In this document: positions 34,804 to 45,647 of the stretch, piece after piece
How positions within the stretch are numbered: the first letter of the stretch is position 1
Layout: every line of letters starts with the position of its first letter
Source of the DNA: Apis mellifera
Lineage: Eukaryota > Arthropoda > Insecta > Hymenoptera > Apidae
NCBI RefSeq assembly: GCF_003254395.2
Contig: NC_037641.1
Span: 12,238,501 to 12,302,500 of the forward strand
Direction: 5' to 3'
DNA length: 64,000 nucleotides
Position numbers and translations under genes: made by a program
Notes under the pieces: model-generated
What the model was told of the DNA's origin: nothing
Databases searched by the model: none
The model's input: the letters and a program-made list of their open reading frames with translations, nothing else

Positions 34804-37800
34804 CGCGTTGGACGACGAGGATTCCTCGAGACGACGATGGGAGAAGGTGGCGGCGGCGGTCGGGCTGGACGAGGGCAGAGGAACGGGCGCGGGCCTCGCG
34901 AACGCGGCCCTCGCGTAGAACACTCTGAACGTGTTGATACAGAAGCGGGCTATGCCGCGCATAGCCTTCGGACCTGGCCGCTGCGGCGCCACTGTCGCGG
35001 CTGCGCCCTCCATCCCGCCCCCTCGGTCGATACGCCGCTCGCCCTCGACCCACCGTTACCCCCGGCGGTACGCGCCAGTCGTCGCCCGCCTTCTCCCCGG
35101 CGCCGTTCGCCTCGCGCTCGCGGAACGATTCTCACCGGCTCCTCGATCGCTCGTCGGGGAGGAGAAACACGGAGGGACACGCGCCGCCACACTCGTCCCT
35201 CGTCTCATATCCTTTCTCGATCGTACGTGTGTGTATATATGTATGTTTGTATGTATGGATGGATATATGTGTATACGTGAGAGGGAGAGAGGAACTGTTC
35301 TTTTCTAGTTGGATTTTTCGAGCATTTTATAGTGGAGAGGATATGTTTAATTTTGATGAATTGTGGAGAGAGAGAGAGAGGATGAGGGTGGATCGGCGTG
35401 TAAATTATAATAGTGTAAAGTATAGCGTCTTGTTATATTTGTTACGGGGCCGGTTATCGATCGATGTTTACCGGCCGTTACAGTGGCGAGTGAGGACGCT
35501 TCGTTCGTGAACGACGGGTCGATTCGTTGCCTGCACGAGAATGGTAGTAACAAGTTTTCGTGGATTACTCCAATTCCATTCGAGTGATATTCTCTTCTGT
35601 TTCTTCCTTCGTCGTTCGAGGTTTGTCGGCCGAGCTCTTCCTGTGAAAGAGCTTCTGGTGGAAAATTTTTTGTAATACCGACGGGAGGATACGCGACGAG
35701 AGATACGTTGAACGATGGTTTTTGGAACCGTTGAAATTCACTCGTTTCTCTGTCACTTTTTTTTTTCTATCTCTGGAAATTTACGCACGAGCGAACGAAA
35801 CTAGCGTAGCGTACGACGATACTAAGGATATAAACACAGGGAAGGGGAACTGTTTTGCATCGAATCGTCGTCGTTCGAAATGCGCAAGCTCGTGCAATCG
35901 GGACGCGAGGGGAGAGATATTCTCGGTGAAGGATTATCGATGTGTACGTTTTCGTTTCTGATAATAATCGGGGTGACTTTCAACAAGCCCGAATTTTGGT
36001 TGCTTCGATCGCTCGTTTGATTATCGTTTGATTATCGTTTGATTATTCCCGAAGATAAGTTTCGATCGGGTCGGGTGGGGGATCGGGTTTCCGAAAGGAG
36101 CAATAACGAGAAGATTGTCGTTTTATCGTTTATTTTATATCGCAACATAAAATTTGTACAAATAATAATTCGTAATAATATCGTAACTATAATGGACGAT
36201 AATTGATATATATATATATGTGTCGATCGATATATATCAATTTCAAATTTGCACGCGACACGCATGCGGCGGACGTGATGCGCGCGCATCGCGACGCTTT
36301 GAGCGTCCCCTGTCGACGCGCGTAGAGCACGCGCTGCACGCGTAGAAATCACTCCGACCGACACTCGGTATGGCAGGGACCTTGTTCGACGATGCGTATC
36401 TTCTCGCGGTAACGCTTCCGTTCCCGGAAACGGTAAAATCTATTTGGTCGGGAGGTCGGTCGGTCGGTCGGTCGGTTTGTCGTTGAAAACGGCGGAAGAA
36501 CGGTGATTTCCAATCGCTTCCGGAGACGATGTAGTAGCGGTCCAAGATGTATCGAGAAACGGCCGAGAATCTACTCGGAGACGTATTCTTTTTATTTCGT
36601 CCTGTCGCGTTTTTAAAATTGTAGATAAAATTTGAATATATATATCAACTAGAAGAAAGAAACGCATGGATGAAAAATCGAATCGGAAACGAATAAAAAA
36701 ATGAAAAAAAGACGAAAAGGAATTTCTAATAGCAGCGAATAAAGAAGACACCGTCCCGCGGTCGATAAAAAAGCTCGCCCGTTCTCCCCCAGACGATAAA
36801 AAAAAAGAAATCATCTTCGTAACTCGGCGAAGAAATGAGATCACAAGTCGAAAGGAACGAACACGATCGGCTGGTCCTTTTTTTTTTCTTTCTATCCTCC
36901 TCTCTTTCTCCTTTCTCTCCTTTATCCCTATATATCTCTGCGGCCTCTCCTAATAGCGCGCGTACATTTTGACACGAGTACTAGAACACGAATTGAAACA
37001 CGATTTTCGTCACGAACGTCGACGGCGTTCGCAAGAGCGGTACAAAAATAAGAACTTCAACGAAGGTCGCTACATTACGCGATATTTCTAAAACGCGCCG
37101 CGTTAATACTACGAAATTAAAGGAGCGCACGGATGCGCGAGACAAGAAATATCCTTTCAACGTTAAAAGCGTAGCTATCGTTAGTTCGGATTGGAACCGC
37201 GATAGTGAATTCTCGCGGTTTTCTAACGCGAGACACGGGCAACGGCGTCACAGAGGCCACCGAGTATTCCACTTTCTCTTCGCTTAATCGTCCTTCTCCC
37301 CTCGTGCGTACACGTGCTCGTACGGGAACACGTTACGGAACGAAAGGAGAACGAGGCTGTTGGAATTCTACGTTGGAATCCTTCGGGCCCTGTCCACGAC
37401 ACGACCACGCGTCCCACTTCGGTTAAGTACTGATACGTTTACCGTTATTTACAACAGACGAACGTTCGAAAACGTTGCAGTCGGGCGAAATCGATCGATC
37501 GTGCGCGCGCGCGTGCACGTATCGAATTGCCGCCACTGTCGAACGTCAGACTTATTGCTTAAGTTACTAAAAGCGCGTCACGGCGCAGTCGAGTTATGGT
37601 ACATGACATACAGAAAAATGTCCCCCGATCGCGGGGATCGTCGCTCGAGTCGACGGTATCGTCCACGATATAAAAAAGTATAAAATGCGTAAACGCGTCG
37701 AAACTCGAACGTGAGCGATCGAATTCCGTTAGAATCGTCGAGACACGTTCGAGCCCCGACGTTACACGTAAATACACACGACGAATTACATACGTCGATA

Positions 37801-38133
37801 TTTTCTCCTCTTTTCTCTCTCTCTCTCTCTTTCTCCCCTCCTCTTTTTCGTCTTCTCCAACTTTGTTCCTCGAAATGTTTATGGCCTCTTATGGCATCGC
37901 GTCAGCCTTTATGCGAGAATTATCTTCTCCCAAGACTCGATCGTTCATCTTTGTCGCGACTTACTTACACGCTACTTAAATATAATACACAAATCGAACG
38001 ATATTATCGATCGTCGAGAAACGAGTTTCTCCCTTCTTTTTTTTTTTTTCCTTTTTTCATTCTTTTTTCTTTTTTTTTTTCCTCCCCCTCCTCCCTTTCC
38101 TCTTCTTCCAAACGACCAGCCGCCCTTTAACTT
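34804..38133. other. capu 5' region and capu-ed intergenic DNA
   Basis: 34804-35040 is GC-rich and open in the capu frame back to ATG 35013, so it is 5' UTR or an N-terminal extension. Beyond that lie CpG-rich blocks (about 36240-36540, 37480-37720) alternating with CT tracts (37815-37835, 38030-38100). No gene is supported. The likely promoter of capu and the 3' end of ed lie here. Confidence 0.55.
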
Positions 38134-39316
38134 TCACAATTGTTCCGACAAAATGATCACTCGAAGCGTTTGGATCCCGTCGTTGTCCGCGAAATCGTCG
38201 GCCCTCTTCGAGGATTCCCCGTCCTTCAAAGGGTTCCTCGTTGGCCCGTGCTCGCACCCCTCCGCTTCCGCCCTCTCCTCTTCAGGCTCCTCCGATCCTT
38301 TCCCATCCTCCTCTCCTCTCTTCGTCCCCCCCAACGCGGACACCGCGACCGTGGTCGTGGACGTGGTCACGGTACTCGCGATCGCTCTGTTCGAAGGAAC
38401 GCTCGGACTTCCCTCGAACTCCGAGTACGCGGTCCCCCCTCGAACCTCGAATGGGAAATCGCCGCGGGTCTCGTTATATCTCGCCGACGCTCGACGATCG
38501 TTCCTTCCTTGAACGAGCCTCGACAATCGTTCCAAAGTTCGCGCCCTCGCCTCGCAATTCTCTTGCGATTGAAACGTTGCCCCGCAACCTTGGGGAACGT
38601 CGTTGCTCGAGGAGGACTCGATCCTCGAGCGGAACTCGCGCTCGAAACTCTTCAACTTCGGTTGCGTACCGACCACGATCGAATTGCCACCGTCCCCGAA
38701 CGTGATCGGTCCCGTCGGATCGGGCAACGTCTCGCGACGGGGGTCACGCTGCTCTCTTCTCTCTTGCTCCGTCCTCGGCACGTTGCTCCTTGCGACGCAC
38801 CCGTTCTTGCTTTCCGGCACCGGGTCCAATTGCCCGAGGCGCTCGAAACGGCGAGGCGACAACACCCCCGGATTCGTGCCGAATCTGACCGATCCGAGGC
38901 CGCCCCTCGTTTCCGCCCCCGCGACGCCCAACAATCCCGACTTGTCGATGCGGCGCACCGCGGGCGGCGGCGGCGAGGCGCCGTCCGGATGATCGCCGTC
39001 GTACGGCGACCTGCCTCGCGGATGGGAGGCGCGTCGCGCGGGACACGGATGGTCCGTGGTGGGGGGGAGGAAGGGGGGCGCGTACGTTTCTCGATAGGAG
39101 AAGCGCAGCGGAGTGGCGGGCAGGGGGTAGAGGGCAGTGGTTGCGGTGGGATTCTCGGCGATGGTTATCGTCATCACGGTGGTTGTAGCCGCGCTCTCGA
39201 CGGCGGGCGACGCGATCCTCCACGGCGGAGGAGGCGGAGGAGGCGGAGGAGGAGGAGGCGGGGGAGGAGGGGGAGGTGTCGACGACTCGAGGGGGTTCTC
39301 GATCACGATCTCCATC
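38134..39316 (-). CDS. Candidate alternative last exon of ed encoding a different cytoplasmic tail
   Basis: A 1,183-nt exon-like segment downstream of the EIIV stop, same strand. It starts at a strong acceptor (C/T tract, CGCCACAG) with G then MEIVIENPLESST. A long polyproline run follows, then ordinary-looking sequence (FEREFRSRIESSSS; ARTLERLSRLVQGRNDR), ending GIQTLRVIILSEQL and stop at 38136-38134. Third codon positions are mostly G/C, as in the neighbouring real exons. It needs a preceding exon ending in phase 2; among ed exons only the transmembrane exon (and the Ig exon ending at 42474) fits. That would make a 1,372-residue receptor without EIIV. It could instead be the end of an unknown gene, or 3' UTR. 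Confidence 0.5.
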
Positions 39317-39447
39317 CTGTGGCGGGGGGGAGGGTCGCGCGACGGCACGTCCACCGGGTGGTACGAGGGGCCGGCGGGTGCGGCGTGGTGCTATAGCCAC
39401 GTGGTGCGGGTCGTCGTTGTCCCGGCTCGCGAGCCGGTGGGCAGGTC

Positions 39448-39608
39448 TCAAACGATTATCTCGCGGATGATCCGCCGCCCCCGGCTGTTCGGGGTCGAGT
39501 ATCCCGACTCCAGGCTCTCGTCGTACGACAGGCTGACCTGCTGCGGCGGCTTCGCGTCCTCGTCGTAGTTCTCCTGATAGGGTAGACCGGACACGTCGTA
39601 AGGCGAAT
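39448..39608 (-). CDS. ed: ed terminal exon with EIIV PDZ ligand
   Basis: Reads DSPYDVSGLPYQENYDEDAK, then PPQQVSLSYDESLESGYSTP and NSRGRRIIREIIV, stop TGA at 39450-39448. The EIIV end is the motif by which Drosophila Echinoid binds Canoe and Bazooka. Acceptor CCCGACAG. Confidence 0.95.
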
Positions 39609-42600
39609 CTGTCGGGCAAACAGACGAGTGTACGTAAGAGAAAAGAAAGGAAGAGGGGGAGGGAGTGCGGCGTACGTGCAACGGGAGCGGAATGAGGAAA
39701 GCTCGCTGAAAGCTCTCGGGAATTTTAACGGTCTCGAATTTGCTGCTCCGCCTCGGTAAAGCGCTTTTCCGCGATTTCTTTCCTTTTTCCTCTCGTCGCG
39801 ATTGTTCTTCCACACCCGTTTAAGAGGTACAACAACGTGTCCGTTCGAAAAAATTGTGATCGTTTTCCTCCCCTCTTTGGAATTCGGCACACGAATTTCT
39901 TCGCGTCTCTTCGATCTTAAATCCGTATTTGGCACGTATAAACAGACAATTCGGTAACGAGAGAACAAAAGGAAAAAATAATAGAAGGAGATTAAATTTA
40001 TTAAGCCTGTCGAAAAGAGAGTTGAAACATTTTTCGATTCCAACTTATAATCGAATTGCTCGAAAGAATAGCGACAGATAGAATTGAATGTTGATCACCG
40101 GACACGACGATGATGGCGGATCGTGGAGGATCGGAGAGGGAGCAAGGAATACTACTCACCGACGTGTTTTTGAGACTTTACGACGGTGGCGAATGGTTCC
40201 GAGCAAAACTGCTGTCGACTGAGATTATGGCTCTCCCGGTAATCCTCCCTCTGGGGGAGGTAATGAGGATGGGTCGGGTAATCCGACTCGGTGGTCGCGT
40301 ATCCAGCCAGGTCGTAGGGCTGGCCAACCCCGTTCGCGGCGGCCGACTTCATCTGCCAGATCGAGTCCTGCGAGTTCACCGACCCCCCGTTATTCGAGTT
40401 CGAGTAGCTGTTGTCCATGTAGCCCATGTTCACCCCTGTCGAAACCAAACCATGTACTCTTCGCATTCGTGATCCAGAAATAGAAGAAGAAGAAACTCGA
40501 GTCGAGAATACACTTTTGATGGATGTGGAGGAAGCTTCTTTTCCCTTATTCTGAAAATTATCCAGAAACATTTACCGTTGATGTTGTGGTTCGGTTGATG
40601 GTAGCCGTAGCCGGGCTGCGAGTAGGCAGGCGTCTTGGAGTCCTCCATGGCGAGGGCGTGGTCCAAACTGTGCTCCAGCGCCTTGTTCTCGGCGTAGTAG
40701 GGCGGCGGTGCCTGGCTCTGCTGCCCGTTGCCGGCGACGAGGCTCGGCCGTACCCTGTCGACGCGATCGACGTCATCGAAACAACTCTCGAGAAGAGATC
40801 ATCGACCTAGAGATCAACTTACGCGTTCGAGTCCATCTCGTAGTCCTTGGCCTTGGTGGCGTGTTTTCGACGACAGCGACAAAAGAGCAAGAGGAGGGCG
40901 GCGAACAGGAGGAACACGGCGCCGCTCACCACCAGAGCGATCAACGTCGGCGTGGCCAGCGCCCCAGCCTGGGCGACGTACGAGGGGCCGACTGAATAAT
41001 TGAAACGTTCGATTCTGAGAGAAAGTTTCCCCTGGAACGGGGAAGAGGAAAGGAAGCCTGCTACTCACTCTTAGCCTCCCCGTACTCGCCGCACTTCTGC
41101 CGGTCCGCCTTCAGGCACAGCCTGACCCTGAGCCTCGGCTCGCTCGCGTCCGCGGACTCCGGGTCGTCGAGCACCCCCTCCCTCTGCGTGGGCGCGCTGC
41201 CCAGCACCTCGAGCGGCCACTCGTCCAGGATCCTCCACCGCGACTCGTCCGCCCCCCCGTCCAGCTTCTCGATGGAGGCGACCAGCGACAGGCAGGTGGC
41301 CGCCACCCCGACCGCCAGCACGCCGCTCTCCGGGTCGTAGGTGACCCTGAGCGGCGGCGGGATCCTGGCCACCGCGGTGGTCGCCGTCACCTCGTCCGAG
41401 TAGTCCGAGTGGTTCTTGGTGTTGTACACCTTCACCTTGAACGCGTAGGTCTGGTGCTGCTCGAGGCCGGTCACGTTGCAGGGGTTGGAGCGGCGGCAGT
41501 CGAGCTCGAGCCAGTGGCCGGCGGGCGGCCGCGGCACGGCGCAGTCGGGCGCCACGACCTCGTCGCCCGCGCCCGCCACCCTCCTGTACGAGACGAAGTA
41601 CTTGGTGACGGGCAGGCCGCCGTCGAAGCCCAGCTGCCACAGCAGGGCGACGTGGGTCGGGCCCACGTCCATCGCCGTCACGTTGACGGGCCTCTCGGGC
41701 GCCCCCTTCGGCTGCAGCCGGATCGTCGAGGTGATGCTGCCCTGCGCGTTCGCCGCCCTGCAGCTGTAGTCGCCGTAGTCCAGCTCGCGGATGTTGCTTA
41801 TGCGGAGCACCGACGTGTACACGTCGTAGTTGTCGCTGCTCGTCGAGATCTCGTAGTGGGCGTCGCTCGACGAGCCCTGCAGGCTCGCCGCGTTCGTGCC
41901 GAAGCTCCACTGGAACTCGGGCTTCGGCCACGCCTGCACCTTGCACGCCACCTCGGCCGTCTCCCTCAGGTTGTACGCCACCTTGCCGTGCTGGTGCAGC
42001 GCGATCGGCTCGTGCTCCACCTTCAGCATCATCGTCGACTCCACCTTCTTCACCTCGTTCGCGAACACGCACGTGTACTTGCCCCGGTCGCCCGCCACGA
42101 TCTCGTCCGTCTGCGGCCTCGCGTGCCCCAGGAAGCTCAGCGTCGAGTTCACCGTCATCACGTTCCCGTGCCCCTCCGAGGCGCTCGTCGTCACCTTGTA
42201 CAGCCGCTCGTCCGCCGTCAACTCTTGGTCGTCCTTCAACCACCGGACGCTCGGCCGCGGCTTGCCCTGCGCCACGCACGACACTTGGAACGACGACTCG
42301 CCCACCCTGAAACGTTCTTCTTTAATCTTCTCTTTCCGGGAGGGAGTGGAGACAGAGGGAGGGATCAAGAGAATATCGTTGCGATTAGGTGTCCCGCCGA
42401 GATGAATCTTTCTCTTCCACCCCTCGAAGAAGAAGGAGGAGAAAGAGGGAGAGCGAGGAAACCGGATACTCACTTCCTGGTGACGTGCGGTTGCAGCTTG
42501 GTGAGTATCTTGGGCGGTTGGTGGACGGTGAGGTTGACGGACGCCGCCTCCCCGTTCCCTATCTCGTTGGTCGCGTGGCACTTGTACGTCCCCTCGCTGC

Positions 42601-44769
42601 CCAAGTGGACCGAGTCGATCTCGTACTTGGGGCCCACGTTGACCGAGGGCATCGTCCCGGACTCGCCCTCCTTCCACCACTTGTACCTGGGCTCCGGGTA
42701 GCCGGCCGGGCTCGCCATGCACGTGAGAATCACCTTGGAACCCTCGACGGCGACGGGCGAGTCGGGGGTGACCCGCGCCGGGCCCGGCTTGTGCCGCACG
42801 CGCACGGTGAGCCGAGCGGTGGCCGAGTAGTTCCTGCGCTCGCCGCCCGACGGGTGGATGGCGTTGACGGCGCGGCAGGTGTAGTTGGCCGCGTGGTCGG
42901 CGGTGACGCGGCTGAGCCGCAGGATGGAGCCGAGCTGGCGGAAGTCGGGGCGGCCGTCGCGCAGCCACTCGACCACCGAGGGCGGCGGGTTCGCCGTCAC
43001 GTTGCAGTGCACGGTCACCGTGTCCTCGACCTCGGCGATCCTCAGCGGCTCGCCCTCTATCGACACGGTGGGCGGGTACAGCACGTCGAGCAGCAGGGAG
43101 CTCTCCCCCCTCTTGCCGAGCCCGTTGTCCGCCTGGCAGGTGTACTTGCCCGCGTCCTGCACCGCCACCCTTCGAATCGCGTGCTGGAAGCTGGTCGCCA
43201 CGAAGCTGCCGTCCCTCCACCACCTCACCATGCCCACCGCCGGCTTCGAGTCGACGCGGCACTCGAGGTTCGCCGTCCCGTTCACCTCCACCTTGAGGGG
43301 GTTCTCGGGCCCGACCGCCACCCGGGGGAAGTAGTTGACGTCGAGGGTGACGGTGGCGTTCAGCGTCTCGCCCTCGCGCATCGCCCGGTTCCGCACCACG
43401 CAGCGGAACGTCGCCCCGTCGTCCTCCTTCTTCGGCTCCACCGTCAGCGTCCTGCCCGAGTGGAGCACGGCCGTCTCGTTGCCGCGGTACCACCTCACCT
43501 CGGGCTCGGGGCTGCCCCCGTTCGTGTTGCACTGCAACTCGAGCCTCTGCCCCTCCGTCGCCGAGGCCGAGGTCGGGGATATGGTGGGCGGCCCGGGCGC
43601 CCTCAGCACCGTCAGAGCGATGAACTTTCGGTGCAGGTCGTGCCCCGTCCCGCTCGCCTTCACCCGGCACTCGTACTTCCCGTTGTCCCTCTCGTACGAC
43701 ACGTTCCTTATCTGAAGGTCGTACCGACCCTCCTCCAGATTCATGAACACCTTGTACTGGGGCGATAACGACAGATTGTCGATCGCTGCGTTGTCGTGAT
43801 TATCGTTCGTGTGCGTCAACCAGAAGCACGTCACGTTCTCCCTGGGCGGGGAGAAACGGCACTGCAGCTGTACCGTCGACCCCTCGTGCGTGTCCATCTG
43901 CGTCTCCTCCACGCGACCCTGTGCCGCTGCTGAAACACGCCGAAACAACACCGTTTAGAGAAAAAGAGGAAATGAAAAAAAAAGACTCTCTTACCCCCCT
44001 CCTTCTCTGATGTATCTTTCATCGCGCCACGTGCATTTTCTCCCTCTTTTAATCGGCTATTCCCGTGCGAGAGTTTTTACGATTCGTATATATCTATCGT
44101 GTGGAATCGTGATTTCAATTGTTATCGATATACGTACGAAGAACGATGGACGTCGCGACGGAGCGACGATCCGTCGGTGTCTCGTCATTGGGTCGCGTAA
44201 CGGTAAAGCCACCGGTTTGACTTCTCGTTCGTATAGCCGAGACCTCGCTTCTTCATCTTGCCTCGTCTTTCCCCTCGTTCGCGACGTAAGCCCCACTCCC
44301 TCGTTTCTTGGTTCGTTCGAAGGGATCGTTTCCCCTTTGCCTCTCCGACCGCCTCGCCCGTATCGCCGTCCGTCTCTCTCTCTCCAACCTTCCTCTCACC
44401 TTTACGCGTGCAGCAACCCATCTTTACTCTACCTATGCACGAGTCTATATTTACGTCCGCTTGTCTCTCTATAAATCCATCGAGACCGTTCTATCCGTCT
44501 TCGTTCGTCTCTAACCCCCATCTTGGCTATTCATCGACCCATCGTAGTTTACGTTTTACCCCCCTTCCCGCCCCGCGGTTCTCGCCGTGGCTTGTTTACT
44601 TTTCGATAGCACAGCTTTCTTGCTCGCGTGCCATCGAGCCGATTTCTTCTATCGGGACACCAACCTATACCTATGCTATGTTTTCCTATCTTTACGAGCG
44701 TGCATGGAACGTGGTCGAACGAGCTCCGATTTCTGTGTATATATACACATACATATTATATATACTTAG

Positions 44770-44804
<35 letters not shown>

Positions 44805-45647
44805 GCTGTGTCGTCGTCGAAAAATCGATCGAACGGATCGAAACGAACTGGCATCGATGTTTCTCCACGGTTGCTCTAAACGTATTATATATCGAACGAA
44901 GAAGCAGCTGCGAAGCGTTAACGCGTCGCTCGTATACACGGAGACACCTGTGGCAGCCCGGCTACGTCACGAAGCCTAATACACGTCGCGGTGTCGTTCT
45001 CGGTGTATTTCTCGAGAACGGGAGGAAGCTGTTCAACCGAGCCGCGTTCTGCATACCGAAACATATTTACGATCCCGTCCGCCATCGAGGGCAGCTCGGT
45101 CGAATTTGCGTTCAAAGCGGTATCGAATGGGGAGAGAACGTTCGTTCGCTCTATACTTCGTTCCATATAATCCAAGCCGAGAGAACTGAAATTACACGCG
45201 GAGTTTCCATTGGCCGAGGCGAAAGGAGGCCTTCTCGGCCTCGAGCGCGGCTCGGAACGGGTTTGTTAAAAGGACGCGCAACAAAACTTGGCTACGAACT
45301 GCGACATACCGACACGGCACGTCGCGAGAGTCGCGACGCCATGCAAGGACTCTGTTTCTTCCGTCTTCTCTCCTCTCCCGGTGCGTGAAAACGCTAGATT
45401 TCGTCACGTATCGTGACGACACGACGCTGTGTAATCTTCTCGGAATCGAAAGAGGGGAGGAAAAAAGGAAGGAAAAGAAAGAGAGGTAAAACTAAGCTAT
45501 TTTCCTCGAAAAAGCTAAAAAAACGAGAAGCGAAAACGAATGTTTCGAAATTCCCTGAAAGAGAATTTACTCACCGGGATGCAGCAGCAACAGCAGCGAA
45601 GTAACGGCGATAATCGTCGCAGTTCTCGACGATCGAATCCTATCCAT
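39448..45647 (-). CDS. ed: Echinoid, immunoglobulin-superfamily adhesion receptor (EIIV isoform), complete
   Basis: Single-pass cell adhesion molecule of adherens junctions that acts with Canoe/afadin and Bazooka/Par-3 and modulates EGFR, Notch and Hippo signalling (established for Drosophila). Exons in coding order: 45647-45575, 43929-42474, 42306-41069, 40991-40823, 40754-40576, 40435-40160, 39608-39448. Phases match throughout; 3,552 nt, 1,183 residues. Layout: signal peptide 1-30, seven Ig domains to about residue 705, fibronectin III about 710-820 plus a weaker second one, membrane helix about 938-960, and a Tyr/Pro-rich tail ending in the PDZ ligand EIIV, the hallmark of Echinoid. Nephrin/Hibris-type receptors lack this end. 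Confidence 0.95.
39609..40159 (-). other. ed intron before the EIIV exon
   Basis: About 550 bp; no coding evidence. Confidence 0.7.
40160..40435 (-). CDS. ed: ed cytoplasmic exon 2
   Basis: Reads GVNMGYMDNSYSNSNNGGSV, then NSQDSIWQMKSAAANGVGQP and YDLAGYATTESDYPTHPHYL, ending VVKSQKHV. Several tyrosines in acidic or turn contexts could be phosphorylation sites. Acceptor TCGACAG, donor GTCG/GTGAGT. Confidence 0.92.
40576..40754 (-). CDS. ed: ed cytoplasmic exon 1
   Basis: Reads VRPSLVAGNGQQSQAPPPYY, then AENKALEHSLDHALAMEDSK and TPAYSQPGYGYHQPNHNIN. PPPYY is a possible WW/SH3-type ligand. Acceptor GTCGACAG, donor CAACG/GTAAAT. Confidence 0.92.
40823..40991 (-). CDS. ed: ed transmembrane exon
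   Basis: Reads GPSYVAQAGALATPTLIALV, then VSGAVFLLFAALLLLFCRCR and RKHATKAKDYEMDSN. One hydrophobic helix with a Cys/Arg stop-transfer sequence. Acceptor TTATTCAG, donor AACGC/GTAAGT, phase 2. That phase matches both the next exon (40754) and the alternative tail exon at 39316. Confidence 0.95.
41069..42306 (-). CDS. ed: ed exon encoding Ig6-7 and the fibronectin III region
   Basis: A 1,238-nt exon beginning VGESSFQVSCVAQGKPRPSV. Ig6 (YTCVF) and Ig7 (YSCRAANAQG) are followed by FN3 (GAPERPVNVTAMDVGPTHVA, then LLWQLGFDGGLPVTKYFVSY). A second FN3-like segment (PPPLRVTYDPESGVL onward) is divergent. It ends KCGEYGEAK with donor AAGA/GTGAGT, phase 1. Confidence 0.95.
42474..43929 (-). CDS. ed: ed exon encoding Ig domains 1-5 and the start of Ig6
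   Basis: A 1,456-nt exon starting AAAQGRVEETQMDTHEGSTV. Five successive Ig folds show the Cys...Trp...YxC pattern (for example VQLQCRF/KYECRV, LELQCNT/FRCVV, ANLECRV/YTCQA, VTVHCNV/YTCRA, VILTCMA/YKCHA). Acceptor GTTTCAG, donor GGAA/GTGAGT, phase 2 out. Confidence 0.95.
43930..45574 (-). other. ed intron 1 (after the signal-peptide exon)
   Basis: About 1.6 kb. Contains a TTAC tetranucleotide array at about 44768-44804 and CT-rich stretches. The 376-codon + strand frame here (44258-45388) has no protein-like character. Confidence 0.7.
44768..44804. repeat. (TTAC)n tetranucleotide repeat
   Basis: About nine TTAC units in ed intron 1. Confidence 0.92.
45575..45647 (-). CDS. ed: ed signal-peptide exon
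   Basis: Encodes MDRIRSSRTATIIAVTSLLL then LLHP: a basic n-region, a hydrophobic core and likely cleavage in the Ala-rich HPAAAQG made with the next exon. Donor CCCG/GTGAGT, phase 1. An upstream in-frame Met exists, but only this start gives a normal signal peptide. Confidence 0.88.

Noticed and set aside
38140..39568. 418- and 143-codon + strand frames opposite the ed tail region
   Set aside because: Arg/Gly-rich complement of the proline-rich minus-strand frame, which has the better codon pattern and a splice acceptor.
41409..43768. 430- and 459-codon + strand frames
   Set aside because: Antisense to the Ig and fibronectin exons of ed; no start context, splice logic or protein-like composition.
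44258..45388. 376-codon + strand frame in ed intron 1
   Set aside because: Runs through the TTAC microsatellite and CT tracts, with no recognisable domain.
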